The notes: generated from the sequence alone by a model not told the origin. A DNA stretch of 38,945 nucleotides from Thermoplasmata archaeon (GCA_022750375.1 JAKIVU010000002.1:1-38945); one strand, 5' to 3'; positions 25,519 to 33,305 are shown, counted from the stretch's first letter. Numbers and translations are program-made.

Positions 25519-27120
25519 ATGGCAACCGTCGAGCATCCGAGGGTCCGACCCGGGGTGCTCGAAGACCGTCTCTACCAGGAGGCGATCGCCGCCACCGCCG
25601 TCACCCACAACACGCTGGTCGTGCTTCCGACGGGGCTCGGCAAGACGGCGATCGCCCTCCGCGTCATCGCCGACTTCCTCCTGAGGGAGCCGACGAAATC
25701 GATCCTGTTCCTCGCCCCGACCCGCCCGCTCGTCGTGCAGCACGCGCGGAGCGTGGCCGCATCGCTGTTCGCACCCGAGCCGCTCGCGTTGACCGGCGCC
25801 ATCCCGCCCGACCGGCGAGCGGACCTGCTCCGTCCGCCCCAGGTCATCGTCGCCACGCCGCAGGTGATCGGCAACGACCTCCAGGAGGGATCGTTCCCGC
25901 TCTCGACGTTCTCGCTCGTGGTCTTCGACGAGGCCCACCGCGCCGTGGGCGACTATCCGTACGTGGCGATCGGCACCGCCAACCGGAACGGACCGAACGC
26001 CCGGGTCCTCGCGATGACCGCCTCCCCCGGCGGGAGTCTCTCCCGCATCCGGGAGGTCTGGAACCACCTCGGGATCGAACGATTCGAGTACCGGACGGAC
26101 CGCTCGCCCGATGTGCTCCCCTACGTCCACGGCATCGGCGTCGAGACGGTGGCGGTCGCGATGCCGCCCGAGGTGCAGGACCTCGCGATCCGCCTCCGGG
26201 CGGCCGTACAACGCCCGGTCGAGACGCTCCGTCAGCTAGGACTCGTCGCCACCGCCGAGGTCGGGCGGCGTACGCTCCTCGACGTCGGCGCCGCGCTCCA
26301 CCGGGGGATCGAGGGAGAGCGAGCGAGCGGGTCCTCGGCCCCCAACCTCTGGAAGGCGGTGACCGCCCAGGCGACCGCGATGAAGGCGATGCACGCGCTC
26401 GAACTCATCGAAAGTCAGGGAGTCGACTCCCTGCGGGAGTTCTTGCTCCGCCAGACTCCGGCGGAAGGCAAACGGATGACCCCCGCGCAACGGGCGTTCC
26501 TCGGCGACCCGGACGTGGTCGAGGTACAACGGCGACTCGACCGGTTGACGCTCGAGCATCCGAAACTCGCGAAGACGGTCGAGATCGTGGCGGCCGAGCT
26601 GCACCAGAAGCCGGATGCTCGAGTCATCGTATTCGGACAGTATCGCGATACGGTCGAGCGTGTGGTTGGCGAGCTCGAGAAGCTCCGCGACCCGGGGGTA
26701 CGCCCGGCCCGATTCGTGGGTCAAGCGACGCACGGACGGGACATCGGGCTCTCGCAGAAGGAGCAGGTCCGCCTCCTCGACTCGTTCCGCTCGGGAGCAG
26801 TGAACTGTCTCGTCGCGACATCCGTCGCGGAGGAAGGCCTCGACATTCCCGCAACCGACCTGGTGGTGTTCTATGAACCGATCCCGGACGTGATCCGCAC
26901 GATCCAGCGTCGCGGACGCACCGGGCGGGCGCGGACGGGACGCGTCCTGGTGCTCGTCGCGGAAGGGACCCGGGATGTCGGGATGAATCGCGGCGCCTCC
27001 GCGCGCGAGCGCCGCATGCACACGATGCTCGAGCAGGTCCAGAGCGACGCGGAGGCCGGCCGGGGCCTCACTCCGCCGCGCCCGAAGACGGTGCAGACCA
27101 CCTTGTTCCGGCCGAGCTAG
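25519..27120 (+). CDS. Hef/FANCM-type DNA helicase without nuclease domain
   Basis: A 533-residue superfamily 2 helicase. Walker A is LPTGLGKT (about 36-43), motif Ib is VIVATPQVIGNDL, motif II VVFDEAHRA (about 134-142), motif III MTASPGG. An inserted helical region lies at 215-330, as in Hef and MDA5-like helicases. Motifs V and VI are LVATSVAEEGLDIP and QRRGRTGRARTG (about 463-475). Hef proteins branch-migrate stalled replication forks; euryarchaeal Hef usually also has an XPF nuclease and HhH domain, absent here, as in Thermoplasma-type Hef. The C-terminus QTTLFRPS resembles the first part of a PCNA-binding box. It shares CTAG with the convergent dut. Confidence 0.87.
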   Translation: MATVEHPRVRPGVLEDRLYQEAIAATAVTHNTLVVLPTGLGKTAIALRVIADFLLREPTKSILFLAPTRPLVVQHARSVAASLFAPEPLALTGAIPPDRRADLLRPPQVIVATPQVIGNDLQEGSFPLSTFSLVVFDEAHRAVGDYPYVAIGTANRNGPNARVLAMTASPGGSLSRIREVWNHLGIERFEYRTDRSPDVLPYVHGIGVETVAVAMPPEVQDLAIRLRAAVQRPVETLRQLGLVATAEVGRRTLLDVGAALHRGIEGERASGSSAPNLWKAVTAQATAMKAMHALELIESQGVDSLREFLLRQTPAEGKRMTPAQRAFLGDPDVVEVQRRLDRLTLEHPKLAKTVEIVAAELHQKPDARVIVFGQYRDTVERVVGELEKLRDPGVRPARFVGQATHGRDIGLSQKEQVRLLDSFRSGAVNCLVATSVAEEGLDIPATDLVVFYEPIPDVIRTIQRRGRTGRARTGRVLVLVAEGTRDVGMNRGASARERRMHTMLEQVQSDAEAGRGLTPPRPKTVQTTLFRPS

Positions 27121-27560
27121 CGACCGGTGCTTCCGAAACCACCGGACCGACTCGCGACCGCGCGGACCTTTCCGGTGCGGAATTGCGTCGGCAGGTCCTT
27201 CACGAGACGCATCTGCGCGATCCGGTCCCCGACCTGGATCGCGTAGGTCCCGTCGAACAAGAACGTCAGAGGTACGCGGACCTCGCCCGAGTAGTCCCGG
27301 TCGATCGTCCCCGGGGCGTTCACCATCAGCACCCCGCGTGAGCTCAACCCGCTGCGCGGGCGCACCTCGAGGAACGTGCCCGGCGGGCACCGGACCCGAA
27401 AGCCGGTCCGCACCAGCGTCACGCGGCCGCGGGCCAACTCGACGGCCTCGGCGGCGGCGAGGTCGAAGCAGGCCGCCCCGCGGGTCGCGAGCGCAGGGAG
27501 AGCGACCGGGGCGGCTCCCTCGACCCGTTCGACCACCACGGTGCGTGTTCGGGCCGCCAC
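27117..27560 (-). CDS. dut: dUTP diphosphatase (trimeric dUTPase)
   Basis: A 147-residue trimeric-type dUTPase that hydrolyses dUTP to dUMP and keeps uracil out of DNA. All five motifs are visible: GAACFDLAAA (1), RPRSGLSSRG (2), NAPGTIDRDYSGEV with the base-pocket Asp (3), GDRIAQMRL (4) and the Gly-rich C-terminal arm SRSGGFGSTG (5), which closes over the phosphates. It is thus dUTPase rather than dCTP deaminase. The start is GTG 27560, with GTAAAGA about 26 bases upstream; that box includes the stop codon of the preceding HTH_10 gene. Being next to the Hef helicase places two genome-maintenance genes together. Confidence 0.93.
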   Translation of the reverse strand: MAARTRTVVVERVEGAAPVALPALATRGAACFDLAAAEAVELARGRVTLVRTGFRVRCPPGTFLEVRPRSGLSSRGVLMVNAPGTIDRDYSGEVRVPLTFLFDGTYAIQVGDRIAQMRLVKDLPTQFRTGKVRAVASRSGGFGSTGR

Positions 27561-27585
27561 GTTCCTCCGGAACCGGCCGTTCTCT

Positions 27586-28320
27586 TTACGATTCCCGGTC
27601 GCCGGCGGGCGGCACGTCCCCCTCGACTCCTGCCGACCCTTCCGTAGCGAGCCAGCGCGCGACGAGCCGACCCTCGGCCCGCCGCAGGACCTTGCCGAGC
27701 CCGGGGGGGCTGCGACCGGTCTGGCGCGCGAGGCGACTCAGCGTGATCCGTCGGGGGACGGTGAAGTAGCCGAGCACCCACGCCCGGGAGAGCAGCTTCG
27801 CCTGGAGCGGCGTGAGGAGCGGCGGCGCCTCCTCGGCCGTAAACGGGTGCCCGGAGGCCCGGAGGATCCGGTAGGGGAACTCCTCTCGGTCGAGTCGCTT
27901 CAACACGCGTCGCAAGGCCCGCTCCTCGCCACGGAACGACGCCACCACCTTCTCGGCGTTCAGGCGGAACGGCGCGGTCGGAGCGATCTCCCCGCCCGCG
28001 AGCGAGAGGAGGCGACGCAACCGCTCGGGATTCCGCTGCCGCACGAGCAGGATGTAGTCGCGGGTCCGGGGCCGTCGTTCGACCAGTTCGAAGCTCTCGA
28101 GCCCATACATCGAGCGGATCCGACGCGACTCCCGCTCGAGCTCGGTCGCGGTACGGAGCGGTCCCCGTCGACGGACCCGGAGGAGCTGCAACCGCCACCC
28201 CTGCTCGAGGCGGAGCGTCTCGAGGAGCTCGATCTCCTCGTATTTGTCGAAGAGTCCCGGCGGCAGCACGCCGAGCAGTTCGAGGTCGTTCGAACGGAAC
28301 TCGAGGGTGACGGATTGCAT
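27586..28320 (-). CDS. HTH_10 (bacterio-opsin activator-like) regulator
   Basis: A 244-residue protein. The C-terminal HTH_10 domain is clear: LTPLQAKLLSRAWVLGYFTV, then PRRITLSRLARQTGRSPPGL and LRRAEGRLV. The N-terminal 170 residues form a domain of the kind found in Bat-like archaeal regulators, presumably sensory, with no recognisable ligand site. ATG 28320 (MQSVTLEFRSND) is preferred; a CATATG lies about 30 bases upstream. The gene is divergent from ubiD with an 89-base gap holding both promoters, so control of the UbiD-UbiA pair is a reasonable guess. It ends 25 bases before the dut start on the same strand. Confidence 0.8.
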   Translation of the reverse strand: MQSVTLEFRSNDLELLGVLPPGLFDKYEEIELLETLRLEQGWRLQLLRVRRRGPLRTATELERESRRIRSMYGLESFELVERRPRTRDYILLVRQRNPERLRRLLSLAGGEIAPTAPFRLNAEKVVASFRGEERALRRVLKRLDREEFPYRILRASGHPFTAEEAPPLLTPLQAKLLSRAWVLGYFTVPRRITLSRLARQTGRSPPGLGKVLRRAEGRLVARWLATEGSAGVEGDVPPAGDRES

Positions 28321-28376
28321 CGACGGAGGGCGCCGAGCAGGGGTTCCCATATGAACCCGAGCCTCTCGGTCTCGGT

Positions 28377-28389
28377 CGGTTAAATAAGG
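28377..28389 (+). promoter_or_regulatory. TATA box of ubiD-ubiA
   Basis: CGGTTAAATAAGG is centred about 26 bases before GTG 28410, so transcription should begin at or next to the start codon. It lies in the 89-base gap facing the HTH_10 regulator gene, whose own box is around 28348-28355. Confidence 0.65.
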
Positions 28390-28409
28390 CGCGAGGCTCG
28401 CTCGCCCCC

Positions 28410-29891
28410 GTGACGTTCCGGAACCTCGGGGAGTTCCTCGCGAAGCTCGAGGGGGTGGGTGACCTGGCCCGGGTCACGCGACCGGTCTCGCGGGACCTCG
28501 AGATCACGGAGGTCACGCAGCGGGTACTGCGCGCCGATGGGCCGGCGCTCGTGTTCGAGAACGTCCCGGGCGCCGTCATGCCGGTCGTGACGAATCTCCT
28601 CGGGTCGCCTCGCCGCATCGCGCTCGCGCTCGACGCCGAGAACGTCGACGCCGTCGCGGACCGCGTCGGGCGCCTCGTCCACCTGCGGCCCCCCGCCGGG
28701 ATCCTCGGCGCCGTGCGCGACCTTTCGGGAACGATCGAAGCGCTCTCCACGCTCCGCTCGCTCGCTCCGAAGCGCGTCCGTTCGGGACCGTGCCAGGAGG
28801 TCGTAGAATCGACGGTCGACCTGGACCGCTTGCCGATCCTGAAGTGCTGGCCGAAGGACGGCGGCCGGACGATCACCTACCCCGTGGTCGTCACGTCCGA
28901 CCCGGAGACCGGCGAGCCGCACACCGGGATCTACCGTCTGCAGCAGTACGGCCCCGACACCCTCGGGATGCACTTCCAGGTCCATCGGGTCGGGGCGAAC
29001 AACTACCGCAAGTGGGCGGCCCGGGGCGAGAAGATGCCCGTGGCGGCCGTGATCGGGATCGACCCGGCGACCGTCTTCTCCGGGCTCTCCCCGGTCCCGG
29101 AAGGGATCTCCAACTTCGTGTTCGCGAGCTTCCTCCGCTCGGAGCCGGTCGAGCTCGTCAAGGCGACCTCGGTCGACCTCGAGGTTCCCGCCCAGGCCGA
29201 GATCGTCCTCGAAGGGTACGTCGACCCAACCGAGCGACACGTCGAAGGCCCGTTCGGGGACCACACCGGCTACTACTCCGCAGCGGAACCGTTCCCCGTC
29301 TTCCACGTCACGCGCGTCACGCACCGGGAGCGGGCGGTCTACCTGACCACGGTCACGGGAAAGCCGCCGACCGAGGACGCCGTCCTCGGAAAGGCGGTCG
29401 AACGAGTGTTCCTGCCCGTGATCCGTCTCGTGCTTCCCGAGGTCGTGGACATGAACCTGCCCGCCCCCGGACTGTTCATCAACGTAGGGGTCGTCGCGAT
29501 CCGAAAATCGTACCCGGATCACCCGCGCAAGGTGATGCACGCGCTCTGGGGCCTCGGACAGATGATGTTCGTCCGCTACCTCGTCGTCGTCGACGAGGAC
29601 GTCGACGTCCACGACCTCTCGGAGGTCCTGTACCGGGTCGGACTGCAGGCCGACCCGGCCCGGGACCTCGAGCTCGTCCAGGGACCGGTGGACCAGCTAT
29701 CGATATCGAACCCGATCCCGAACATCGGTGGCAAGGTCGGGATCGACGCGACCCGCAAACGCCCGGAGGACGGGTTCCCGCGTCCATGGCCCGAAGAGAT
29801 CCGCTCGGACCCGGCCGCCGCGCTCGCCGCCGAGCAGGCGATCCGACAGGACCCGGCACTGGCTCGCCTGCTCGGCCGGTCGGGTCGGTGA
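28410..29891 (+). CDS. UbiD-family decarboxylase
   Basis: A 493-residue UbiD/MqnL-type non-oxidative decarboxylase that uses prenylated FMN and a divalent metal with K+. It starts MTFRNLGEFLAKLE from GTG. The N-terminal domain includes LPILKCWPKDGGRTITYPVV; cofactor contacts follow (GIYRLQQYGPDTLGMHFQVH), then VEGPFGDHTGYYS with the catalytic Glu, and the C-terminal LVVVDEDVDVHD. Substrates in the family are aromatic or polyprenyl-aromatic acids. The immediately following UbiA homologue suggests a quinone precursor, and in the futalosine pathway MqnL and MqnP play these parts. GGTTAAATAAGG lies 26 bases before the GTG, the clearest TATA box here. No UbiX homologue is in the window. Confidence 0.9.
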   Translation: MTFRNLGEFLAKLEGVGDLARVTRPVSRDLEITEVTQRVLRADGPALVFENVPGAVMPVVTNLLGSPRRIALALDAENVDAVADRVGRLVHLRPPAGILGAVRDLSGTIEALSTLRSLAPKRVRSGPCQEVVESTVDLDRLPILKCWPKDGGRTITYPVVVTSDPETGEPHTGIYRLQQYGPDTLGMHFQVHRVGANNYRKWAARGEKMPVAAVIGIDPATVFSGLSPVPEGISNFVFASFLRSEPVELVKATSVDLEVPAQAEIVLEGYVDPTERHVEGPFGDHTGYYSAAEPFPVFHVTRVTHRERAVYLTTVTGKPPTEDAVLGKAVERVFLPVIRLVLPEVVDMNLPAPGLFINVGVVAIRKSYPDHPRKVMHALWGLGQMMFVRYLVVVDEDVDVHDLSEVLYRVGLQADPARDLELVQGPVDQLSISNPIPNIGGKVGIDATRKRPEDGFPRPWPEEIRSDPAAALAAEQAIRQDPALARLLGRSGR

Positions 29892-30790
29892 GCGCCGCTC
29901 CCGCGCCGCGGGCCTCCCCGGCGAAGGAGCTGGGCCGGTTTCTAGAGATCCAGAATCTCGGGCTCAACCTCTCGTTCGCGCTCGCCTTCCTCCTTCTCGC
30001 CGCCGATGGCCTCCCGTCCTTGCGGACGGTCGTGTTGGTGGTCATCGCGTTCGTCGCGGCACGCAATGCGGGCCACAGCTTCAATCGCTGGGCCGACCGC
30101 GAGATCGATGCTCGGAACCCTCGGACGAAAGGCCGTCTCGTCGCCTCGGGTCGAGCCTCCCCCGTCTTTGCACTCGCCTTCTGCGCGGCGAACGCGGCGC
30201 TCCTCGTTGGCGCGGCGTACTTCCTGAACCCCCTCGCGTTCGTCCTGGCCCCCGTAGCCCTCGCGATCGTGCTGGGGTACAGCTACACGAAACGTGTCAC
30301 GTCGTTCACGACGGCGTTCCTCGGTCTCGTGGAGGCGATCACCCCCGCCGCCGTGTTCATCGCCGTGCGAGGGACGCTGCCACTCCCCGTCCTCCTCGCG
30401 GTCGGGGGACTGCTCGCGTGGGGCACCGCATTCGAGACCGTCCACAGCCTGGGCGACATCGCCAGCGACCGGGAGTTGGGTCTCTACTCAGTGCCCGTGC
30501 GGATCGGCCCCGCCCGTGCCGCCCGTCTGGTGCCGGTCCTCCACGCGGTCGCTCTCGGTCTTCTCGCTTTGTTCGGGCTCGCCATCGGTCTCCCTCCGGC
30601 GTACTTCGGGGCGCTCGTGGTCATGGGCGGGATCGCTGCGGTGAGCGACCGCGCCCTGATCCGCTCGCCCACGGAGACCCGGATGCCGTTCAACCGCCAC
30701 TTCGCGCTCGGGGCGATTTACCTGCTCGGAGTCGTGCTCGCTCTGTTCTATCCGCTCGGTCCGGTATGGATGGTGCACGGATTACTCTAA
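29888..30790 (+). CDS. UbiA-family polyprenyltransferase
   Basis: A 300-residue integral membrane prenyltransferase with about nine helices. The two Mg-diphosphate motifs are present: NRWADREIDARNPRTKGR (N-x3-D-x3-D) and HSLGDIASDRELGLYSVP (D-x3-D). It attaches a polyprenyl chain to an aromatic acceptor. Coupling with UbiD points to quinone synthesis (MqnP-like). Archaea also use UbiA proteins for digeranylgeranylglyceryl phosphate synthesis, and that remains an alternative. The GTG start at 29888 overlaps the ubiD stop by GTGA. No separate promoter is seen, so it is probably translated from the ubiD transcript. Confidence 0.88.
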   Translation: MSAAPAPRASPAKELGRFLEIQNLGLNLSFALAFLLLAADGLPSLRTVVLVVIAFVAARNAGHSFNRWADREIDARNPRTKGRLVASGRASPVFALAFCAANAALLVGAAYFLNPLAFVLAPVALAIVLGYSYTKRVTSFTTAFLGLVEAITPAAVFIAVRGTLPLPVLLAVGGLLAWGTAFETVHSLGDIASDRELGLYSVPVRIGPARAARLVPVLHAVALGLLALFGLAIGLPPAYFGALVVMGGIAAVSDRALIRSPTETRMPFNRHFALGAIYLLGVVLALFYPLGPVWMVHGLL

Positions 30791-30844
30791 GTTCGGGGCT
30801 AGCGCGAGTTAAAGAGTCGGGCCTAGTCACGGATTCCGATTCCC

Positions 30845-31198
30845 ATGCCGCAGGTGATGATCGGCCTCTCGGCCCGCGACCACCGCACGACGAACGAGGT
30901 CTGGCGACTCGCGAAGCGCCACCTGAACCCCGCGGTGCGGCGACGCATCGGATGGAGGGGACAATCGAGCTTCCTTCGACAACTGATCCTGTACGGCTTC
31001 GAAAAGGCGAGCGAGAATCCGGCGGAGTTCCTCCGCGACGTGCGCGACACGCACGACCCGCTGTTCGGGAAGAGGGGACGCTCCGAGGCCGGGGCGGAGC
31101 GGCGAGAGTCGCTGCTCCCCGCCTGGGAAGCGTTCTTCCCCCCCGCCCCGTCGGGCCGCCCGCGCAAGAAGAGTGGGAAGACCGTCGGGGACGACTGA
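30845..31198 (+). CDS. Uncharacterised small basic protein
   Basis: A 117-residue protein that I do not recognise. The N-terminal 70 residues look helical (TTNEVWRLAKRHLNPAVRRR, then SSFLRQLILYGFEKASENP), and the C-terminal 35 are Pro/Lys/Arg/Ser-rich and probably disordered. The pattern of short amphipathic helices with basic residues is compatible with a nucleic-acid-binding or ribbon-helix-helix-like protein, but no diagnostic motif is present. AGTTAAAG about 33 bases before the ATG is a likely promoter. arcS begins 22 bases after the stop, so the two are probably cotranscribed. Confidence 0.55.
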   Translation: MPQVMIGLSARDHRTTNEVWRLAKRHLNPAVRRRIGWRGQSSFLRQLILYGFEKASENPAEFLRDVRDTHDPLFGKRGRSEAGAERRESLLPAWEAFFPPAPSGRPRKKSGKTVGDD

Positions 31199-31220
31199 GG
31201 CCGGAGGCGGACCGGGACCC

Positions 31221-33086
31221 GTGCCTCGAACCGTGGATCGGCTGGACGGGCTGGCCCTGGTCGGTGCCGCTCGAGTCGGCTCCCTCGCGGTCGCGACGCC
31301 GACGCTGATCGAAAGTCAGCCGCCCGCGGGGGAGGGAGCCGCACTCACCTTGCGAAGTCACCCCGCACCCGCCGGGTCACGTCACCTGGTCCTGGCGAAC
31401 GCGTCCGGGCAACTCGACTTGGAATTCCCGGTGCTGGCGCCCGAAGTCATGGGTGCCCCGGGGACCGGCTTGGTCGTCGGGGAAGGTACCGTCTTCGTCC
31501 ACGCGCCGCTCACGTCCAGTGCAGGGTCTCCATCGAACGTGCCCCGTCCCGACCTGATCGTCTTCGGGAACGCGCGCGCGCTCTGGGCCGACGGACTGCC
31601 GTTCATCCACGCGCTCCGAGAGATCCGTACTGCCTACGGGGGCTCCCCCCTGCTCTGGGCGCCTCGCGTCGCGCTCCCCCATCGAATCCCTCTGTTGGCG
31701 TACCTCGGAGTCGACCTCGTCGACACCACCGAAGGTCTGTTCGCTGCGGCGCGGGACGAATACCTCGACCCGACCTTCGGACCGTTCGACCGCGCGGTCG
31801 CGCGCACCGAACGGCTCTGCGCTTGCGCGGCCTGTTCGGCGGATACGGAGGGGCCCCTCGCGATCCATACGGTCCATGCGTACCGGCGGGCGATCGCCGA
31901 AACCCGAGCGGCCGCCCGCGCCGGCCGTCTTCGCGAACTCGTCGAGTCCCGACTCCCGTCGGAGCCGGTCCTTGCCGAGATGCTCCGGTACGCGGACCGG
32001 GAGCTCGCTTCCCTGCTCGAGGAGCGGACCCCCGTGATCGGCGCGGGGGTGCGCGCCTACGTGATCCTGGAGTCGCAGCGCCGCCCGGAGATGGCACGGT
32101 TCCGCCGCCGTCTCCTTGAACGCTACCGACCTCCCGCGTCGAAGACCGTTCTTCTGCTCGTCCCCTGCTCGAAGACGAAACCGTACCGTCACTCCCGTTC
32201 GCATCGGAGGTTCGCGACGGCGTGGGATGGATTGCACGCGGTCGAACGGGTGCACGTCGTCTCGGTCAGTTCTCCGATCGGTCTCGTGCCTCGCGAGCTC
32301 GAGGATGTTCCCCCGGCGCGGCATTACGACATCCCGGTCACGGGCGATTGGGTCGAGCCGGAACGGGAGGCGGTGCTTGCCGGACTCCGCCACCTGCTGG
32401 CGCAGGGCAAGTACAGTTCCGTGGTCGTGCACCTGGACCCTGAAGAGTACTCGTTCCTCCGTCCGGCGTTCTCCGGTCAGCCACCCTTGCATTGGACGAT
32501 TTCAGACGGTCGAACGACGTCTCCCGACGCACTGCGCACCCTGCGACAGACCCTCGACGGCGCGCTGGCCGGACAGAAGTCGGTCCCCGGCGGCCCGCTC
32601 GCCGTGGTTCGGGAGGAGCTCCGGGAGCTCGCCAGCGTTCAGTTCGGTCGTGCCGCGGCAGACCGGCTGTTCGCGTCGCCGGTCCGGCTCGCCGGACGTC
32701 CGTGGTTCCAGCGTCTGACCGACGGACGGGCCGACCTCGCCACGCTGCGCGAGGAGCGGGGACTGTTCCACCTCACGGTCGCCGGCGCGCGACGCCTCGT
32801 TCCGGACCCCCCGCTGTTCGTCGACGTCGAGCCGGCGCTATCGTTGGCCGGCGATCTGTTCACCCCCGGAGTCCGGGCCGCGGACCGCGAGATCCGCGTC
32901 GGCGACAGCGTCGTGCTCCTGCGGAGCGGAATGCTCGCGGGCGTGGGCGAGGCGACCCTCCCCGGCCCGTTGATGTCGGAAATGGGCCATGGCCTCGCGG
33001 TGAGAGTTCGTCACCGGGCCCACGCCCCGACCGACACTCCCATGATGGAGGAGGGACCTCTCTCCGACCCTGGGCCGGTGGTCTAG
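31221..33086 (+). CDS. arcS: Archaeosine synthase ArcS (TgtA2)
   Basis: A 621-residue protein. The N-terminal TGT-like barrel has DLIVFGNARALWADGLPFIH and a zinc site CACAACS with a following His. The ArcS signature PCSKTKPYRHSRSH (about 314-327) supplies the lysine that attacks preQ0 in G15 of tRNA. A C-terminal PUA domain (about 535-605: GDLFTPGVRAADREIRVGDS) binds tRNA. The enzyme carries out the step from preQ0 toward archaeosine, in some archaea with the radical-SAM partner RaSEA. The start is GTG 31221; GTG 31233 is an alternative. The final codons GGG CCG GTG GTC TAG are also bases 1-15 of the tRNA-Val gene. Confidence 0.9.
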   Translation: MPRTVDRLDGLALVGAARVGSLAVATPTLIESQPPAGEGAALTLRSHPAPAGSRHLVLANASGQLDLEFPVLAPEVMGAPGTGLVVGEGTVFVHAPLTSSAGSPSNVPRPDLIVFGNARALWADGLPFIHALREIRTAYGGSPLLWAPRVALPHRIPLLAYLGVDLVDTTEGLFAAARDEYLDPTFGPFDRAVARTERLCACAACSADTEGPLAIHTVHAYRRAIAETRAAARAGRLRELVESRLPSEPVLAEMLRYADRELASLLEERTPVIGAGVRAYVILESQRRPEMARFRRRLLERYRPPASKTVLLLVPCSKTKPYRHSRSHRRFATAWDGLHAVERVHVVSVSSPIGLVPRELEDVPPARHYDIPVTGDWVEPEREAVLAGLRHLLAQGKYSSVVVHLDPEEYSFLRPAFSGQPPLHWTISDGRTTSPDALRTLRQTLDGALAGQKSVPGGPLAVVREELRELASVQFGRAAADRLFASPVRLAGRPWFQRLTDGRADLATLREERGLFHLTVAGARRLVPDPPLFVDVEPALSLAGDLFTPGVRAADREIRVGDSVVLLRSGMLAGVGEATLPGPLMSEMGHGLAVRVRHRAHAPTDTPMMEEGPLSDPGPVV

Positions 33087-33144
33087 TGGTGATGACGCCG
33101 CGCTTACAACGCGGATATCGACGGTTCGAATCCGTCCCGGCCCA
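33072..33144 (+). tRNA. tRNA-Val(TAC), 5' part overlapping arcS
   Basis: A 73-base tRNA. The acceptor stem GGGCCGG (33072-33078) pairs with CCGGCCC (33137-33143), discriminator A33144. The D arm is GTC-TAGTGGTGAT-GAC. The anticodon stem CCGCG/CGCGG (33098-33102, 33110-33114) has loop CTTACAA with anticodon TAC at 33105-33107. The T arm is GACGG-TTCGAAT-CCGTC. CCA is not encoded. The first 15 bases lie inside arcS in frame. No TATA-like box is visible in the GC-rich stretch just upstream, so it may be processed out of the arcS transcript. Confidence 0.97.
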
Positions 33145-33145
33145 C

Positions 33146-33180
33146 GGTACGAATACCACCCTCTAGGCCGGATTCGTACC
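33146..33180 (+). repeat. Inverted repeat (hairpin) directly after tRNA-Val
   Basis: GGTACGAAT at 33146-33154 is perfectly complementary to ATTCGTACC at 33172-33180, with a 17-base loop. It begins one base after the tRNA discriminator position plus C33145. It may be a 3' processing or termination structure for the arcS-tRNA transcript, or the edge of the repeated insertion-site sequence, since its right arm overlaps direct repeat copy 1. No T-run follows. Confidence 0.6.
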
Positions 33181-33209
33181 GCCCGGCGATGCGAATCCCA
33201 CTCGGCCCA
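33170..33209 (+). repeat. Direct repeat copy 1 with tRNA-Val 3'-end remnant (possible att-like site)
   Basis: The first 19 bases (33170-33188) match 34214-34232 at 18 of 19 positions (GGATTCG-T/A-ACCGCCCGGCG). The last 20 (33190-33209) match the 3' end of tRNA-Val (33125-33144) at 16 of 20, keeping CGAATCC and CGGCCCA. The same two-part arrangement recurs in copy 2 on the other side of the toxin-antitoxin pair, 1044 bases away in the same orientation. Confidence 0.55.
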
Positions 33210-33305
33210 GGGTTCGACTGCCGTGCGGCTCACAATCGACTTAGGAGAAGGCTCTCCACGCTTGGCCAACGAGTTCGATGTGGTCGATATCGTTCGGTCG
33301 ATAGC

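Noticed and set aside
26236-27390. 384-codon minus-strand frame opposite the helicase
   Set aside because: Overlaps both the helicase and dut coding sequence and shows no family features.
28380-29612. 410-codon minus-strand frame opposite ubiD
   Set aside because: Antisense shadow with Asp/Arg repeats; ubiD has full family motifs.
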